Shown in pieces: positions 25,438-36,389 of a DNA stretch of 64,000 nt. The notes below the pieces were generated by a model. The model saw only the letters and a program-made list of their open reading frames with translations, had not been told where the DNA came from and made no database searches. The stretch is taken from contig CAJNDS010000020.1 of the NCBI GenBank assembly GCA_905221605.1, forward strand, positions 62,001 to 126,000. The letters are read 5' to 3'. The translations under genes and the position numbers were made by a program. Positions within the stretch are counted from its first letter, which is position 1; each line of letters begins with the position of its first letter. This DNA is from Symbiodinium natans (taxonomy: Eukaryota; Sar; Dinophyceae; Suessiales; Symbiodiniaceae).

Positions 25438-27312
25438 AGACTTGCGTGCAAGGCTCCGGCGTGCGAAGTGGGGCGTCTGAGCCGTGCATTTCGCGCAGAC
25501 AGCTGCCAATCCTCGGCTATTCAGCAAGCGGCTGGTGTTCACGAGTCGCATGGGGAGAGGGACGCTCACAGGCTGTTTAGGCGTTTTGGACTTGTGCTCA
25601 ATGTTCCTATTTCCAAATTTAGTCTTGAGTCTGGTGATGGCTCGAAGCCTACAGATGTCCCCTTCCTGAAAATCAGCGATTTCTTCAGAACTCTGCTGTC
25701 GAAGCATGCAAAGTTGCTTTTCGGTGGGTTCGACGCAGGCCAGGAAGCACAGGAGCTGTGTGAAATGTTTTGGACACGATACGAATTGCATCACCCAGAG
25801 CATATCATTTTCCAAGAGGTGCCGCAGCAGCAGCGGCGGTTTGTGCTGCCGCTGCTGTGGCACGGCGACAAGGGCCGTGGCCATGGCAAGAACCCAGTCT
25901 TCGTCTGCAGTTTCGAGTCCCCATTTGGGCTGCCGCATGGAATCAGAGCCTCAGGGGCGAGACACATGAGGACTCAGACGAAGCAGCAGCACGGTGGCCG
26001 GCTCGGCTGGTCATGCGCTAAGAGGGCGCTGGACAGCGGCGACACTGCTGGCGATGAGGACGCTTGCTCAATCAAGCGAAGGAAGCTGGACAATGGCAAG
26101 TTCTTTGAAGCGATGCAACACAACTCCCGGGGCCACACCATGCTCACCCGCTTCCTGGTAACGGCCCTCCCGGCCAAGGTCATGAAGGCCTCGCCCGAAG
26201 TTTTCACGAAGCTTTATGAAGAAGTTTGCAAGGACCTGCAACATCTTTGGGCATCAGGGGTCGAAGTTGAGAGTGTCAAGTACCGAGCCTGTCTCATCGG
26301 CATTAAAGGGGACTATGAATACCTTATGGAGTGCGGAAATTTCAAAAGACATCATGGAAGAGTGGGGTCCGTGCGAGAGAATGCGATGTGCCCATTTTGT
26401 ATGGCAGGGTCCCCGAACGTGCCATTTGAAAATTTCTCCGAGTCACCAGAATGGCTTGCCACGGAGAACACTGTGGAGCCATGGGAGGAAGAGCCTCCCT
26501 GGGTTCGCTGCCCCTACTCCTTGCTGCGGCAGGCAGACATGTTCAAATGCGATGTTTTCCATACTCTAAAATATGGCTTCTGCCGAGACCTAGCAGCGAG
26601 CTTGCTGATTTTCCTGGGGTTCCTTGGATACTTCGACCTGGGAGGGGACCTTGCTGAAAGTAGATCAGTAGAAGCTCGGCTGGAGAGGGCGTTCAACATG
26701 TTCAGCCTGTTTTGTTTGTCCGAAGGACGAAACACGACATTGAAGCGGTTCTCCAAGCAGAACCTCCACAGGCAAACTTCGGCTTCCTTTCCTTGGCTTG
26801 GTGGCAAAGGATCAGATACGGTTCTGGTTATGATGTTTCTGGACTTCTTTGTTGGGCTGTGCCAAGCTGACCCCAAGCAGGCTTCTCACAACCAACTCCT
26901 GTGTGGTATGAGGCAGACGCTTCGCGGTGCCCTGGACTTCCTTGGCACGATGCACTCTCACGACATATATCTCCCGACTTCGTGTGCGTCTTTCTTCCTG
27001 AAGTCCGGGTACCGGCTCTTGAGGGGCTACTCGTTTTTAGCGCGAAAGGCGCTAGAACACGACCTCAAGCTTTTCGACATTCGTCCCAAACTTCACATGT
27101 TCCATCACATACTATGTCGTGTCTCCAGACAGGTGCGGGCAAACCATGCATGGGTATTATCGCCCGCAATTCACAACAATGAAGCCAATGAAGATTTTAT
27201 AGGGAGAGTTAGCCGCCTTAGCCGTAGGGTTTCCCCGCGTCTAGTTTCTGACCGAGTTTTGCGCCGCTACCTCATTGGGGCGAGGTTGGCCTTTAGACGA
27301 GCCGGTGTTTGA
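25438..27312 (+). CDS. Intronless transposase-like protein of a dinoflagellate family
   Basis: About 624 codons stay open from an AG at 25436-25437 to a stop at 27312. There is no in-frame ATG near the start, so a 5' exon is likely missing or upstream. Early residues have C-K-A-P-A-C and R-L-S-R-A-F-R-A-D-S-C. Then come F-V-L-P-L-L-W-H-G-D-K-G-R-G-H, Y-R-A-C-L-I-G-I-K-G-D-Y-E-Y-L, N-A-M-C-P-F-C-M-A-G, and near the end I-R-P-K-L-H-M-F-H-H and N-E-A-N-E-D-F-I-G. The Asp in H-G-D, the Asp in K-G-D and the Glu in N-E-D are spaced as a DDE-type transposase triad might be, with a C-x2-C between. I recall many copies of this family in dinoflagellates, and the layout is reminiscent of Plavaka-like transposases. 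The long intron-free frame contrasts with its neighbours. The activity is inference. Confidence 0.5.
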   Translation, partial: RLACKAPACEVGRLSRAFRADSCQSSAIQQAAGVHESHGERDAHRLFRRFGLVLNVPISKFSLESGDGSKPTDVPFLKISDFFRTLLSKHAKLLFGGFDAGQEAQELCEMFWTRYELHHPEHIIFQEVPQQQRRFVLPLLWHGDKGRGHGKNPVFVCSFESPFGLPHGIRASGARHMRTQTKQQHGGRLGWSCAKRALDSGDTAGDEDACSIKRRKLDNGKFFEAMQHNSRGHTMLTRFLVTALPAKVMKASPEVFTKLYEEVCKDLQHLWASGVEVESVKYRACLIGIKGDYEYLMECGNFKRHHGRVGSVRENAMCPFCMAGSPNVPFENFSESPEWLATENTVEPWEEEPPWVRCPYSLLRQADMFKCDVFHTLKYGFCRDLAASLLIFLGFLGYFDLGGDLAESRSVEARLERAFNMFSLFCLSEGRNTTLKRFSKQNLHRQTSASFPWLGGKGSDTVLVMMFLDFFVGLCQADPKQASHNQLLCGMRQTLRGALDFLGTMHSHDIYLPTSCASFFLKSGYRLLRGYSFLARKALEHDLKLFDIRPKLHMFHHILCRVSRQVRANHAWVLSPAIHNNEANEDFIGRVSRLSRRVSPRLVSDRVLRRYLIGARLAFRRAGV

Positions 27313-27466
27313 AGCTAGGGTTGCATTCAGTGCTTTGCAGTGGTTCGTATGTATAAAGTTTAAGCGTGTGGGCTGTTTTGATTCTCGCGGTACTGTGTTA
27401 TACCGCCGGCAAGTTTGAGCTGCCAGCTGCAAGGGGTTTCACTCGATCTGCGTGTGCTTGTGCCAG

Positions 27467-28019
27467 GCAAGTGCCACAATCGTGAAGATTCAGAAAATGC
27501 AAACCGAAGCTGCCCAAACTTCATCCTGAATGTACGCACCCCAAAGACCAAAGAACAACTGACCACAGTTCTCCTGCAGCCCCGTGAAGTTGTGGACCAC
27601 TTGCCGGCAACATGTGCAAGTTTCGGGAGTGCATTGGTTTAGGGTTTAGGGTTTAGGGGTTTAGGGTTTGGGTTTGATTTGGGGTTTAGGGTTTAGGGTT
27701 TAGGGGGTTGAGGGTTTTTAGGGTTTAGGGTTTAGGGTTTAGGGTTATATAGTTTAGGGTTTAGGGTTTAGGGTTTAGGGTTTAGGGTTTAGGGCTAGGT
27801 TACAAATGACAGATCCCTACTGAAGACCATGCAATTCTTCGAGGCGACAAATCCACCGATTCCAGCTTAAGGGTTTGTAGGGTTTAGGGCCCCTCAAGGT
27901 AACCCTATCCTAACCCTACGCAGATCGCTGCCTGCATGGAGCCTGTCCTTGCAAGTCCTGGGGCCTCGATTTTACGTGCGTATTCCCAACTGAACCTGCA
28001 GATTAAAAGAGTCCAGTGA
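27467..28019 (+). CDS. Three candidate exons of an unrecognised gene
   Basis: Exon 27467-27636 follows TTGTGCCAG. It encodes K-C-H-N-R-E-D-S-E-N-A-N, V-R-T-P-K-T-K-E-Q-L and V-V-D-H-L-P-A-T. It ends at GTTTAGG, the first unit of a TTTAGGG array. A second piece at 27806-27868 reads T-N-D-R-S-L-L-K-T-M-Q-F-F-E. A terminal exon 27924-28019 follows CTACGCAG and reads I-A-A-C-M-E-P-V-L-A-S-P to a stop. No family recognised. Confidence 0.4.
27637..27800. repeat. TTTAGGG array starting at a splice donor
   Basis: About 20 TTTAGGG units with a few variants. The first unit supplies the GT of the predicted donor (CATTG|GTTTAGG). Confidence 0.8.
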
Positions 28020-28731
28020 TCCGCTGCCCCAGGATCAAGGCCATCTCGAGGCCATTGCGTGTTTCGAGAGCAGGGCTTGGTGCATATATTAAGGCGTTGA
28101 CTCGGAATATCGAGTTACAAACTTTTGTACTCGGGACATACCACTTGAATGTACGAAGCCCTGCGCTTTACATCAACACGAAGAGCCTGAATCACAGGGT
28201 TGAAGAAAGCTGTAGATTGAGTGATGTGGGGTTCGAGTGGATTGGGTTGGGCTTTATCCATGGGTTTCGAAGGTCGTCATATACAAGCTGAGAGTTTGGG
28301 GTTGGGGTCATTTGGGTTTCGGGTTTTTTGAGGTGTTGAGCCACGAATGTCCGTTAGGGCTTCGGGTTGAGGGCTCAGGGCTTAGGGCCGGCTTAGGGTT
28401 TGGGTTGTTGGTTTCAGTTCTGCCGCTGTGCTTCTAGAAGCTCAAAAACCCAGCCCGAAACTCCTCAACCCTTTTCTGCATCAGGAAATCCAGTATATAC
28501 GTGAGCCTAAACCCCAGACACGAAACCCTTATAAGAGTACACACTTGCTGCAACCAGTTCCGGGGTCAGGGCCCCAAACTTGGCATATGTAAGACACAGA
28601 AACCAGCCGAACCAACATGGCCAAATGCAAGTTTTCAAAATCAAAGATGCCTTTTTTGTTTTTTGGGATTGCGTTTTTCCCATGAACCCACCTCGCAACA
28701 TGTCAATTTTTGCCTGGCAACCCCGAACCCC
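28020..28731. other. No clear gene
   Basis: Contains degenerate telomere-like units (28310-28440) and the second copy of the GATGCCTTTTTT repeat (28646-28683). Frames at 28016-28291 are open but not protein-like enough to call. Confidence 0.4.
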
Positions 28732-29364
28732 CTAAAAATGCAACATTCCAGTTTCCCGGCGAGATGGCGGAAATCTTGCAATTTCTGCCTCATTGCTTTT
28801 TTTTGAGACAGAGGGCTTGCTAGGGATGGCCTCATCGAGCGTGGCCAACGACATTTGGGGCGCAGCAGCGCGCAACTGGGCCCGGCTCACCACAACCTCG
28901 TGCCAGTCGCGCAAGTTCGCGGACCAGGTCTCGCGACGCATTTGGTCCCAGTACACCTGCGCGAGATGTCCGTGTAGATGCAGGCAACTTGCAACTTGCC
29001 CAGTTGCGTCACTCTCGCTGTTCCCGCACAGGAGCCGAACCCGCGGAAGTGCACTGTCCCGGACGTCGCCGGCCACGAGATCGGACACATCCGGACATGG
29101 ACTGGCAGCCAAAACGTGCGCGTACACCTCTTGAGTCCCCACCTGCAGGAAGTTCACGTCATGCACGTGCACGGAGCACAAGAGCTTTACCTCCTTCGCC
29201 CCCTCAACGGCCGGCGTCAAGTGGAACAGCACGAGCTCGCTCTTCGCCAGCAGCCGCTGACACACTGTCGGCCCCCATTCATGCAGAGCTCGTTCTTCGT
29301 CTTGGCGCTGCCTGAGGTCAGCAAGCATAGTTGCATCGCGGCAGTGACAATTTAGGGCCCGCAC
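28732..29364 (-). CDS. Unrecognised exon downstream of the Helitron-type gene
   Basis: A 210-codon open frame without a convincing start: V-L-F-H-L-T-P-A-V-E-G-A, K-L-L-C-S-V-H-V-H-D-V-N-F, R-V-R-L-L-C-G-N, and V-Y-W-D-Q-M-R-R-E-T-W. It contains no HUH or helicase motif. The last 20 codons enter the dispersed repeat near 28750, so the exon probably ends at about 28800. It lies 3' of the Helitron-type gene on the same strand, after a CTG repeat. It may be a 3' exon of that gene or unrelated. Confidence 0.35.
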   Translation of the reverse strand: MRALNCHCRDATMLADLRQRQDEERALHEWGPTVCQRLLAKSELVLFHLTPAVEGAKEVKLLCSVHVHDVNFLQVGTQEVYAHVLAASPCPDVSDLVAGDVRDSALPRVRLLCGNSESDATGQVASCLHLHGHLAQVYWDQMRRETWSANLRDWHEVVVSRAQLRAAAPQMSLATLDEAIPSKPSVSKKSNEAEIARFPPSRRETGMLHF

Positions 29365-29373
29365 TTCTTCCAG

Positions 29374-29375
<2 letters not shown>

Positions 29376-29408
<33 letters not shown>
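29376..29408. repeat. CTG trinucleotide repeat
   Basis: Eleven uninterrupted GCT/CTG units. Confidence 0.9.
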
Positions 29409-29409
<1 letters not shown>

Positions 29410-29463
29410 ATCCTAGATGTGATCCATTGTCGACAACAGGAACCCAGTACTCAGTAATGTGGA

Positions 29464-32400
29464 CTACAGCTCTGAAGACTGACCCGCCCTAAAGCTGGCT
29501 CGCTTGAAGGGCGGCAAACATCCCAAGACTTCTTCGAAAAATAGGGTCATCATGAGGTCAAAGAACCTCGCCTGAGACACGGGGTCGGCAGCTAGAATCC
29601 GACGCATGGCGGTCACGCACGGCAGAATAGGCTGCTCCAGATCCCAACCCAAAGAAACCTCGTAGTTCTCCACCTGCCCATCCACGCCCTGCGTGTGCAG
29701 CTGCAGAAGCAGGGCAGCGCGAGAATCTGCGAGGTTGGGCGTCATGAAGACGTGCGCGTTGCCGTAGTGCCAGCCAGCCGCATGGCCTCGAAGTCGAATT
29801 TGACTGCGATGTCCTTCTGTGCCGAGGACACTGGCGCTGGCCTGCAGCACGCCGCCTAACGCGCGCTTCAGCGACACATCCACATCCGGTGAGCGCAACA
29901 ACTCACGTATGTCGGCCTTCTCGCCGTGCAACGCCATAGCCTTCAGCAGCTGCTCCGTGCTGACCGAGGCGATCATGGCGCAGTGCCGACTGAAGCCGCT
30001 CCGTTTGACGTATGCTTTCGATGTGCGCATGAGAGAAAGTCGGCGGTTGGTGTCGTACATGACAGGCAAGAGCTGTTCCTGGCACGCAACTGTCGCTATA
30101 CAGATATAGCAAATTAAGACAGCGTCCAAAAGCGATTCAATATACTATCAAGGACAAAGTTCGACCTAACCAAATCTTAATACGACCGGGATGCGGACAG
30201 ACTCCAACGAGGAAGAAGGGGCGTCTCGGCGCTATCTCCATACGCCAGCTCCTCACGAAGTAGCAAGTACCGAAAGACTTCGCCTGCCTCCATGCCAGTC
30301 TCGCGCTTGACGAAAGGCACGCCGTCTCCCCAGGGGAAAAGATCCGGGAATGCCATGGCCCAGGTAGCCGGCTGAAACATGTTCATGGGCTCGTCGCGAG
30401 AGGGCACCACAAGTTTCTGAGGTCGCACTTCGAACATTTGGCCCTGAGCCTGGCGCTCGTGCTCCACACTGTTAGCTAGCGACTGCACCCTTCGCACGCG
30501 GCTCAGCACGCGCTGCTCCTGAGCTCCCTCGCGGCCCAACAAGCCCCCGGCATCTGCCTGCTCAGGACCCAAGTCGTTTTGAGCCCGATTGCGAAGAACC
30601 GATTCAGCCTCGGTATAGTCTTGCCGCGGCTTGCGACGGCACAATTCTTCCACATCGCGGCAGACTCGAAGCCAGCGGTTGCCCTGGTCTGAGTCATCGT
30701 TGAGGCCAACGATACTAGACACGAGATGACCTGACTCCAGCGCAGCAGGTGGATTTCGCAAGACAGCGTCCTCCGAGCTGCTACCGGCTGGCGCGGCAGG
30801 CTGCTCCTCGCGCTCGTCTTCCTCAGCTTGCCCTTGCGCGTCAGCTGGCCCCTTTTGCAAGAGTTCACGGGCCAAGTAGCTGTCAACGGCAGTCTCCAAA
30901 ACACAGCCTTCCAGCACGCTGTCCTGGAGTCTGCCCGGGTCCAGAGCAACCGAACGGTAGTAAGGCGAGGTCGTCCGAAGTTTCTCCACGGCTGCAACGT
31001 ACTCGTCTCTGGGAGCTTGCAAGACATTGCTGGACTTCAGTTCCTGTTTCTTCTGGCCGACAAGAACGAACAAGATGTTCTCGGCCATGTCCTGGTCTTT
31101 GGGGGGCAGAGTCGCCTGAATAGCTCCAGGGCCGGCCTGTGGAAGGAAAATCGTGTTGCCGATGTATCCCCTCTGCCTCTCATCGCGCGGTAGCGACAGC
31201 GGCTGCAAAACCGTCACCTGCATGCAGACCCGCACGAGAGGGAGTAACCGCTTTGTTCCAGGCGACAGGTTGCTCAGCTCGGGCAGAGAGCGTCCGATCC
31301 AGAGATCGTTAGCCAGCGCGTGCCTTGGAAGCATGAGAACGGAGCATTTCAAACTGCTGCGACACTCTCGGCAAACCGTACAAGGGTCCGAGGGTGATGC
31401 TGGCATGCGCCGTCGATGCAGCAACAGATACTGTCCCTCCATGTACGGGTGCTGGACAGCGGATGCCTGAAGTTCGGAAAGAGGTATCTGTGGCCAGCGC
31501 TCGGCGTACCGATCGATGCCCAGCAATCGGCACAGACGAGCCTGCTGACTCGGCAATACTGTCTCGGCGCCGGAGGGCACCTCGATTGAAGACATGTCTG
31601 CGTCCGGTGGCTGAAACAGGACCATGGGGTACAGCTCGTTAACCCAGAAGTGACGGGCGCAAACCACACAACCCCCTTCCGCTCGGCCAGCGTGCATTCC
31701 AGGAGGGCAGCGCAGCTGTTCGTCGAAGTTGGCTGCGATTGTACGCTGGCGGCTCATCTCAGGCACCTGACTCGTTCAAGCACGACAAAGCGTCAGACAC
31801 GTACACTTGACATGACAGGCAAAAGACACGTAGAAGGCTATTGCATGTGCCAAGGGGCCACAGGACCTCTGTGCGCTACCATTGCCAGGATTTTCTTGCG
31901 GTACTCCACGAAAGCTCGCTCTACATCCAGAGAACGCACGCAATGACTGCTCACAATGTGCTCCTTAAGGTCTGTGAGGTTCTGGCAGTTGAAGTCACAC
32001 AAGCGGCAGCAGTACCTTTCAGAAAGTACTGAAGGGTCGTCCGAGAAAGAGCGCAGCAGGTGGCCGGACACAGCTTCATTCACGGCGGGCAAGGTCGGAG
32101 AGCAATCCAGCAGCGCAGCGACACGCTCCAGCTTCCGCGTCAGAGACTTCTGCGGGTCCTGCAGCAGCCTCAGCGCTCCCATGACGACTTGGTTCGCGTC
32201 TCCAACCAGATCCTCCAAGGGGACATAACATTGCTTGCGGCACCCGCCCTCGCTCCAGCCAGGAACGGCAAACAGGAGCGCCCTCTCCGCAGCAGAACGC
32301 CAAAGAATGCCGGCTTGCGCGTCCGGGCCATTTGCTAAGCAATCCAGTGCCAACGTCGACAACGGCGCAAAGTCCGGAGGGAAAGCCTTTGTCATGGCCT

Positions 32401-34981
32401 TGACTCTTGCGGCGGCGCCCCCAGTGTAATATTTTTCCGCGCGCTTGGCCAAGACAGGGTTCTCCTCTACCGAAGGGATACGAGAACACCCTTCCACAAC
32501 CTGCCAAGAGACGAGGTCGTCCCGCAAAGAGAGCACTGCGAGGTCTATACTTTCCTCGCGAGACCTTTCCTCCGACACTGCGTTGGGGCTGTGCAGCTCG
32601 CGCACGCCAAGGCCGGCCAGCGGGTGCAGGAGCTCCGTGGCCAAGAACCAAGCAAACTGCGACCAGTCCTCGGGCTTTCGCACGTGGGCGAACGTCTGGG
32701 GCCAGCGGCATGGCTCGCCGGGCTGCGTCCGTCGCTCCCAACCGCAGCGACGCATCAGGGCGCGCAGCACGGTGGTGTCGCCCTGGTCGAACTTACGGGT
32801 CTGATACTTGTGCTGGATGACGCTCAGGACTGCCTCGCAAAACAAGCTAAGAAGCAACAGAGGGCGAGGCATCATGTCGCAGTTCTAAGACGCCCCCCCA
32901 CCTGGCCTCCATAACATCCTTGCGGTCCTCGTACCCGTCCGTGCTCTGTACTTGCGGCTCCGCCTCCAGGTTGGCCAGCAACCAAAAACGACGAGCGACA
33001 TCCACGGGGTCCGTTCGCTCAGAGCAGTCAGCTAAACGCCACCAACCTCGGCACGCTACACACATATTCACAGCACAAACGGCGGCAAAGCAAGAAAAGT
33101 GAGAAAAAGAGTAATTCTGACGCTCACCTGCTCGCTGATCTGCACGATCTTCAAGCACAGCGGCCAGAAGACATTGCTGCAAAGGCGCAGAAAGAGATGG
33201 CACTCTCACTCCTCTCAAGCTACAGCAGCTTCCCACGCAGTGCTCACTTCCGGGGCCAACGCAACATCTACCTCTGGCCAATGCGGCAGAGCCTGCAAAA
33301 GCAGCTCCGCAAGTAGCTGCTGCTCTGCAGCGGAAGAAAGATGCCTGTCGCAAAAGACTGTGGCAGTAATGTCCAGCGAGTAAGCAGCGGCAGGTCTGCG
33401 CAAGTTCACATCCTCGAAGATGTCAGGGGCAGCAAGGACCACCGCTGCAACAGTGTCTGCTCCAGCTTCGTGAGCTGCTCGGAGGGATCTCCAGACGTGG
33501 TATTTGATGTCCGCACTTGCGCTCGGAGCAGCGGCAGGACACAATGCCAGGACGATTCGCTCAGTCAAATTGCTCCTGCTCACACTCTGGAAGGCGACTC
33601 CCAACTCCGCCGCCAGTTGCTGTAAGCTGGGCCCGTCGCCTCGGAAGCGCCATTTACGAAGCCTGGCCCGAAGAGACCGAGCCGCGCTTTCGCCGAGCTC
33701 TGCTACCCAGCTCCTCAAGCCATCTGCGCTGACATCGTCCTCGACGTCTGCCTGCCCGAACGTAGAAACGTCGAGGCCAAAAAAAGCAAGCAAGATTAAA
33801 ACGTCAGGTGGCGGGCAGTAAAGGGGGGTGAGAAGAGCCTGAAACTGCCCTAGTCAAGAGACACTGCGCAGGACAAAAGCGAAGCTTTCCCCATGACGCC
33901 TCCTGCTCGGATATGCACTGCAACAGAGCGTCTAGAAGCTCCTGTTTGTTTCGCATGCCGGTGCCAGAGCCCTGCTGCACACCCGCAGCCCCAGCCAGCG
34001 CCCGCAACTGCTTGACGGTCTTCTTCGCGAGCTCCCCGCGCAGCCAAGCCACGCCGTCAGCAGCAAAACCTTCTCGCAGGCGCTGCAGCTCTTGCTGCAG
34101 CGCAGCGCCAGCTTCATCCTGTTCAAAGGTCGACAAGAAAAGCCTGAAACTGCCCTAGTCAAGAGACACTGCGCATGCGCCGCTTGAACGTAAAGCCCAA
34201 AAAAAAGCAAGCTCCAAGCCAGAAACAACCTTGACCCCAACCTGCGTAGGAATGCAAACAATATGACACACAAACCTTAGAGAAGGAGGAAACCAAGAAT
34301 ACAAAGCACAAAAATGACGCTTTCCCCAAGACGCCTCCTGCTCGGAAATGCACTGCGAGAGAGCGTCGAGAAGCTCCTCTCTGTTCCGCATGCGCGCACC
34401 AGCGCGCAGGTGCACACCCGCAGCCCCAGCAAGCGCCCGCAACTGCTTCACGGTCTGCTTCGCTAACTCCTCGCGCAGCCAAGCCACGCCATGAGCGGCA
34501 AAACCTTCGCGCAGACCGTGCAGCTCTTGCTGCGGCGCAGCGCCAGCTTCATCCTGATCACAGGTCGAGAAGAAAAGCCTGAAACTGCCCTAGTCAAGAG
34601 ACACTGCGCACGCGCCGCTTGAACTTAGAGCCCAAAAATAAGCAAGCTCCAAGCCACAAACAACATGACCCCAACCTGCGTAGGAATGCAAACCATGTGA
34701 CGCACAAACCTTAGAGAAGAAGGAAACCAAGAATACAAAGCACGAAAATGACGCTTTCCCCAAGACGCCTCCTGCTCGGAGATGCACTGCGAGAGAGCAT
34801 CAAGAAGCTCCTCTCTGTTTCGCGTGCTCGCGCCAGAGCCCTGTCGTGTGCCCGCAGCGCCAGCAAGCTCACGCAGCTGCGTGACCGTCTTTTTCGCAAG
34901 CTCCTGGCGCAGCCAACCTGCACCTTTAGCACGGAAACCGCGCCGCAGCGTCTGCATAGCATCCCCGCCGGTGTACGACAT
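29464..34981 (-). CDS. Helitron-type replicase gene, spliced and lacking Rep/helicase part
   Basis: Exons predicted with matching phase: 34981-34772, 34553-34338, 34118-33903 (SAP-like modules), 33751-33248, 33176-33128, 33055-32902, 32846-31880, 31766-about 30180, 30078-about 29467. The 33751 exon has another SAP-like segment. The 32846 exon ends with a C2H2 finger (Y-C-C-R-L-C-D-F-N-C, H-I-V-S-S-H). The 31766 exon carries C-P-P-G-M-H, A-N-D-L-W-I-G-R-S-L-P-E-L and R-V-C-M-Q-V-T, as in DUF6570, and W-A-M-A-F-P-D-L-F-P-W-G-D-G. The last exon has S-K-A-Y-V-K-R-S-G-F, F-M-T-P-N-L-A-D-S-R and Q-A-R-F-F-D-L-M-M-T-L-F-F, as in the Helitron-like N-terminal domain. The HUH nuclease and PIF1-type helicase expected downstream in Helitron proteins are not found. 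The gene looks truncated; SAP modules suggest DNA binding. Confidence 0.7.
30754..30770 (-). repeat. 18-mer motif inside a Helitron-type exon
   Basis: GACGCTGTCTTGCGAAA read in frame as D-A-V-L-R within S-S-E-D-A-V-L-R-N-P. It is the only copy outside 1.2-8 kb. Confidence 0.65.
33903..34981 (-). repeat. Triplicated SAP-like exon with its intron
   Basis: Three exon copies (34772-34981, 34338-34553, 33903-34118). The last two are exactly 216 nt and both begin GATGAAGCTGG after CAG and end CCGAGCAG. The introns between them repeat too: AAACTGCCCTAGTCAAGAGA and CATGACGC-type blocks recur at 33841, 34146 and 34578. Each exon encodes W-L-R-x-E-L-A-K-x-T-V-x-Q-L-R followed by a R-N-x-x-E-L-L-D-A-L helix. 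Confidence 0.8.
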
Positions 34982-35042
34982 GCCTGGACCTACAAAAACC
35001 CGCACGGTCCAAGCTGGCGCCAAGGTTTCACTCAATAGCGCC

Positions 35043-35327
35043 TCTCGGGCCAAAGCTAGCACGCACGCATGTAGAGCAACGCATCATGAGGTAACAGACA
35101 TACAGCACACGAACGCTAGCACCGACACACAGTGCGGGATGCCTTCTCCCCTTCATTGACGTCGGCGCGCCCCAGGACGTCCAAATCGGACATCGCCCAA
35201 ACATGTTACATTTGAGAGCAACCGCTGATCACTTCCCACAGAGAGACGAGTCTGAGCGCAGGACTGGTTGCCTTCCCTCCAAATCGAGATCACTTTTTTC
35301 CCGCTCCACTGCATGGCTGATATTTGT
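35043..35327. promoter_or_regulatory. 5' flank of Helitron-type gene, shared block
   Basis: CTCGGGCCA, then CTAG, then ACGCACGCATG and TAGAGCA at 35043-35085 resemble the same ordered blocks at 2353-2395, which lie 5' of the AP2/ASCH gene. TCTGAGCGCAGGA also recurs (35249 and 2285). These may be shared 5' or promoter sequence. No TATA-type element is identified. Confidence 0.35.
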
Positions 35328-35328
35328 C

Positions 35329-35510
35329 ATGGTTTTGGAAACAGCGAATTCGGGGACCATGGTTTTCGCGATGGTTTTGGAAACAGCTAATTCGAGTACC
35401 ATGGTTTTCGCGATGGTTTTGGACACAGCGAATTCGGGGACCATGGTGTTTGCGATGGTTTTGGAAACAGCAACTTCGGGAACCATGGTTTTCGCAATGG
35501 TTTTGGAAGC
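35329..35510. repeat. Satellite A, 42-bp unit
   Basis: About 4.3 copies of a unit reading M-V-L-E-T-A-N-S-G-T-M-V-F-A. The unit is a multiple of three, so the frame stays open. A partial copy recurs at 35893-35945. Confidence 0.9.
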
Positions 35511-35522
35511 GAATTCGAACAC

Positions 35523-36360
35523 ACCGTCCCCAAGTTGTTTGCGAGGATTTCGAAGCTCCACAATTCCGCGCCCACGCTATTTGCGAGGATTTCGAAGCCC
35601 CACAGGATTTCGAAGCCCCAGAATTCCGCGCCCACGTTATTTGCCAGGATTTCGAAGCCCCACAGTTCCGCGCCCACGTTATTTGCGAGGGTTTCGAAGC
35701 CCCACAGTTCCGCGCCCACGTTATTTGCGAGGGTTTCGAAGCCCCAGAATTCCGCGCCCACGTTATTTGCTAGGTTTTCAAAGCCCCAGAATTCCGCGCC
35801 CATGTTATTTGCGGTGTTTTCATGCGCCCAGATGTCCGTTACCATGCTCTTTGTGGTGTTTTCATGCGCCCAGATGTCCGTTACCATGCTATTTGGTTTT
35901 GGAAACAGCAACTTCGGGGACCATGGTTTTCGCAATGGTTTTGGAAGCGAATTCGAACACACCGTCCCCAAGTTGTTTGCGAGGAGTTCGGAGCTCCACA
36001 ATTCCGCGCCCACGTTATTTGCGAGGATTTCGAAGCCCCACAGTTCCGCGCCCACGTTATTTGCGAGGGTTTCGAAGCCCCAGAATTCCGCGCCCGCGTC
36101 ATTTGCGAGGATTTCGAAGGCCCACAGTTCCGCGCCCACGTTATTTGCGAGGGTTTCGAAGCCCCAGAATTCCGCGCCCACGTTATTTGCTAGGTTTTCA
36201 AAGCCCCAGAATTCCGCGCCCACGTTATTTGCTAGGTTTTCAAAGCCCCAGAATTCCGCGCCCATGTTATTTGCGGTGTTTTCACGCGCCCAGATGTCCG
36301 TTACCATGCTCTTTGCGGTGTTTTCATGCGCCCAGATGTCCGTTACCATGCTATCATTTG
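35523..36360. repeat. Satellite B, 42-bp unit
   Basis: About 17 copies of a 42-bp unit with TTTCGAAGCCCCA and TTCCGCGCCCACGTTATTTG, in two blocks split by a piece of satellite A. Each block ends in GCGCCCAGATGTCCGTTACC units. It is open in all plus frames and partly on minus, so the long ORF here is not evidence of a gene. Confidence 0.9.
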
Positions 36361-36389
36361 CGGTGTTTTCAGACGCCCAGGGTGTCCGC

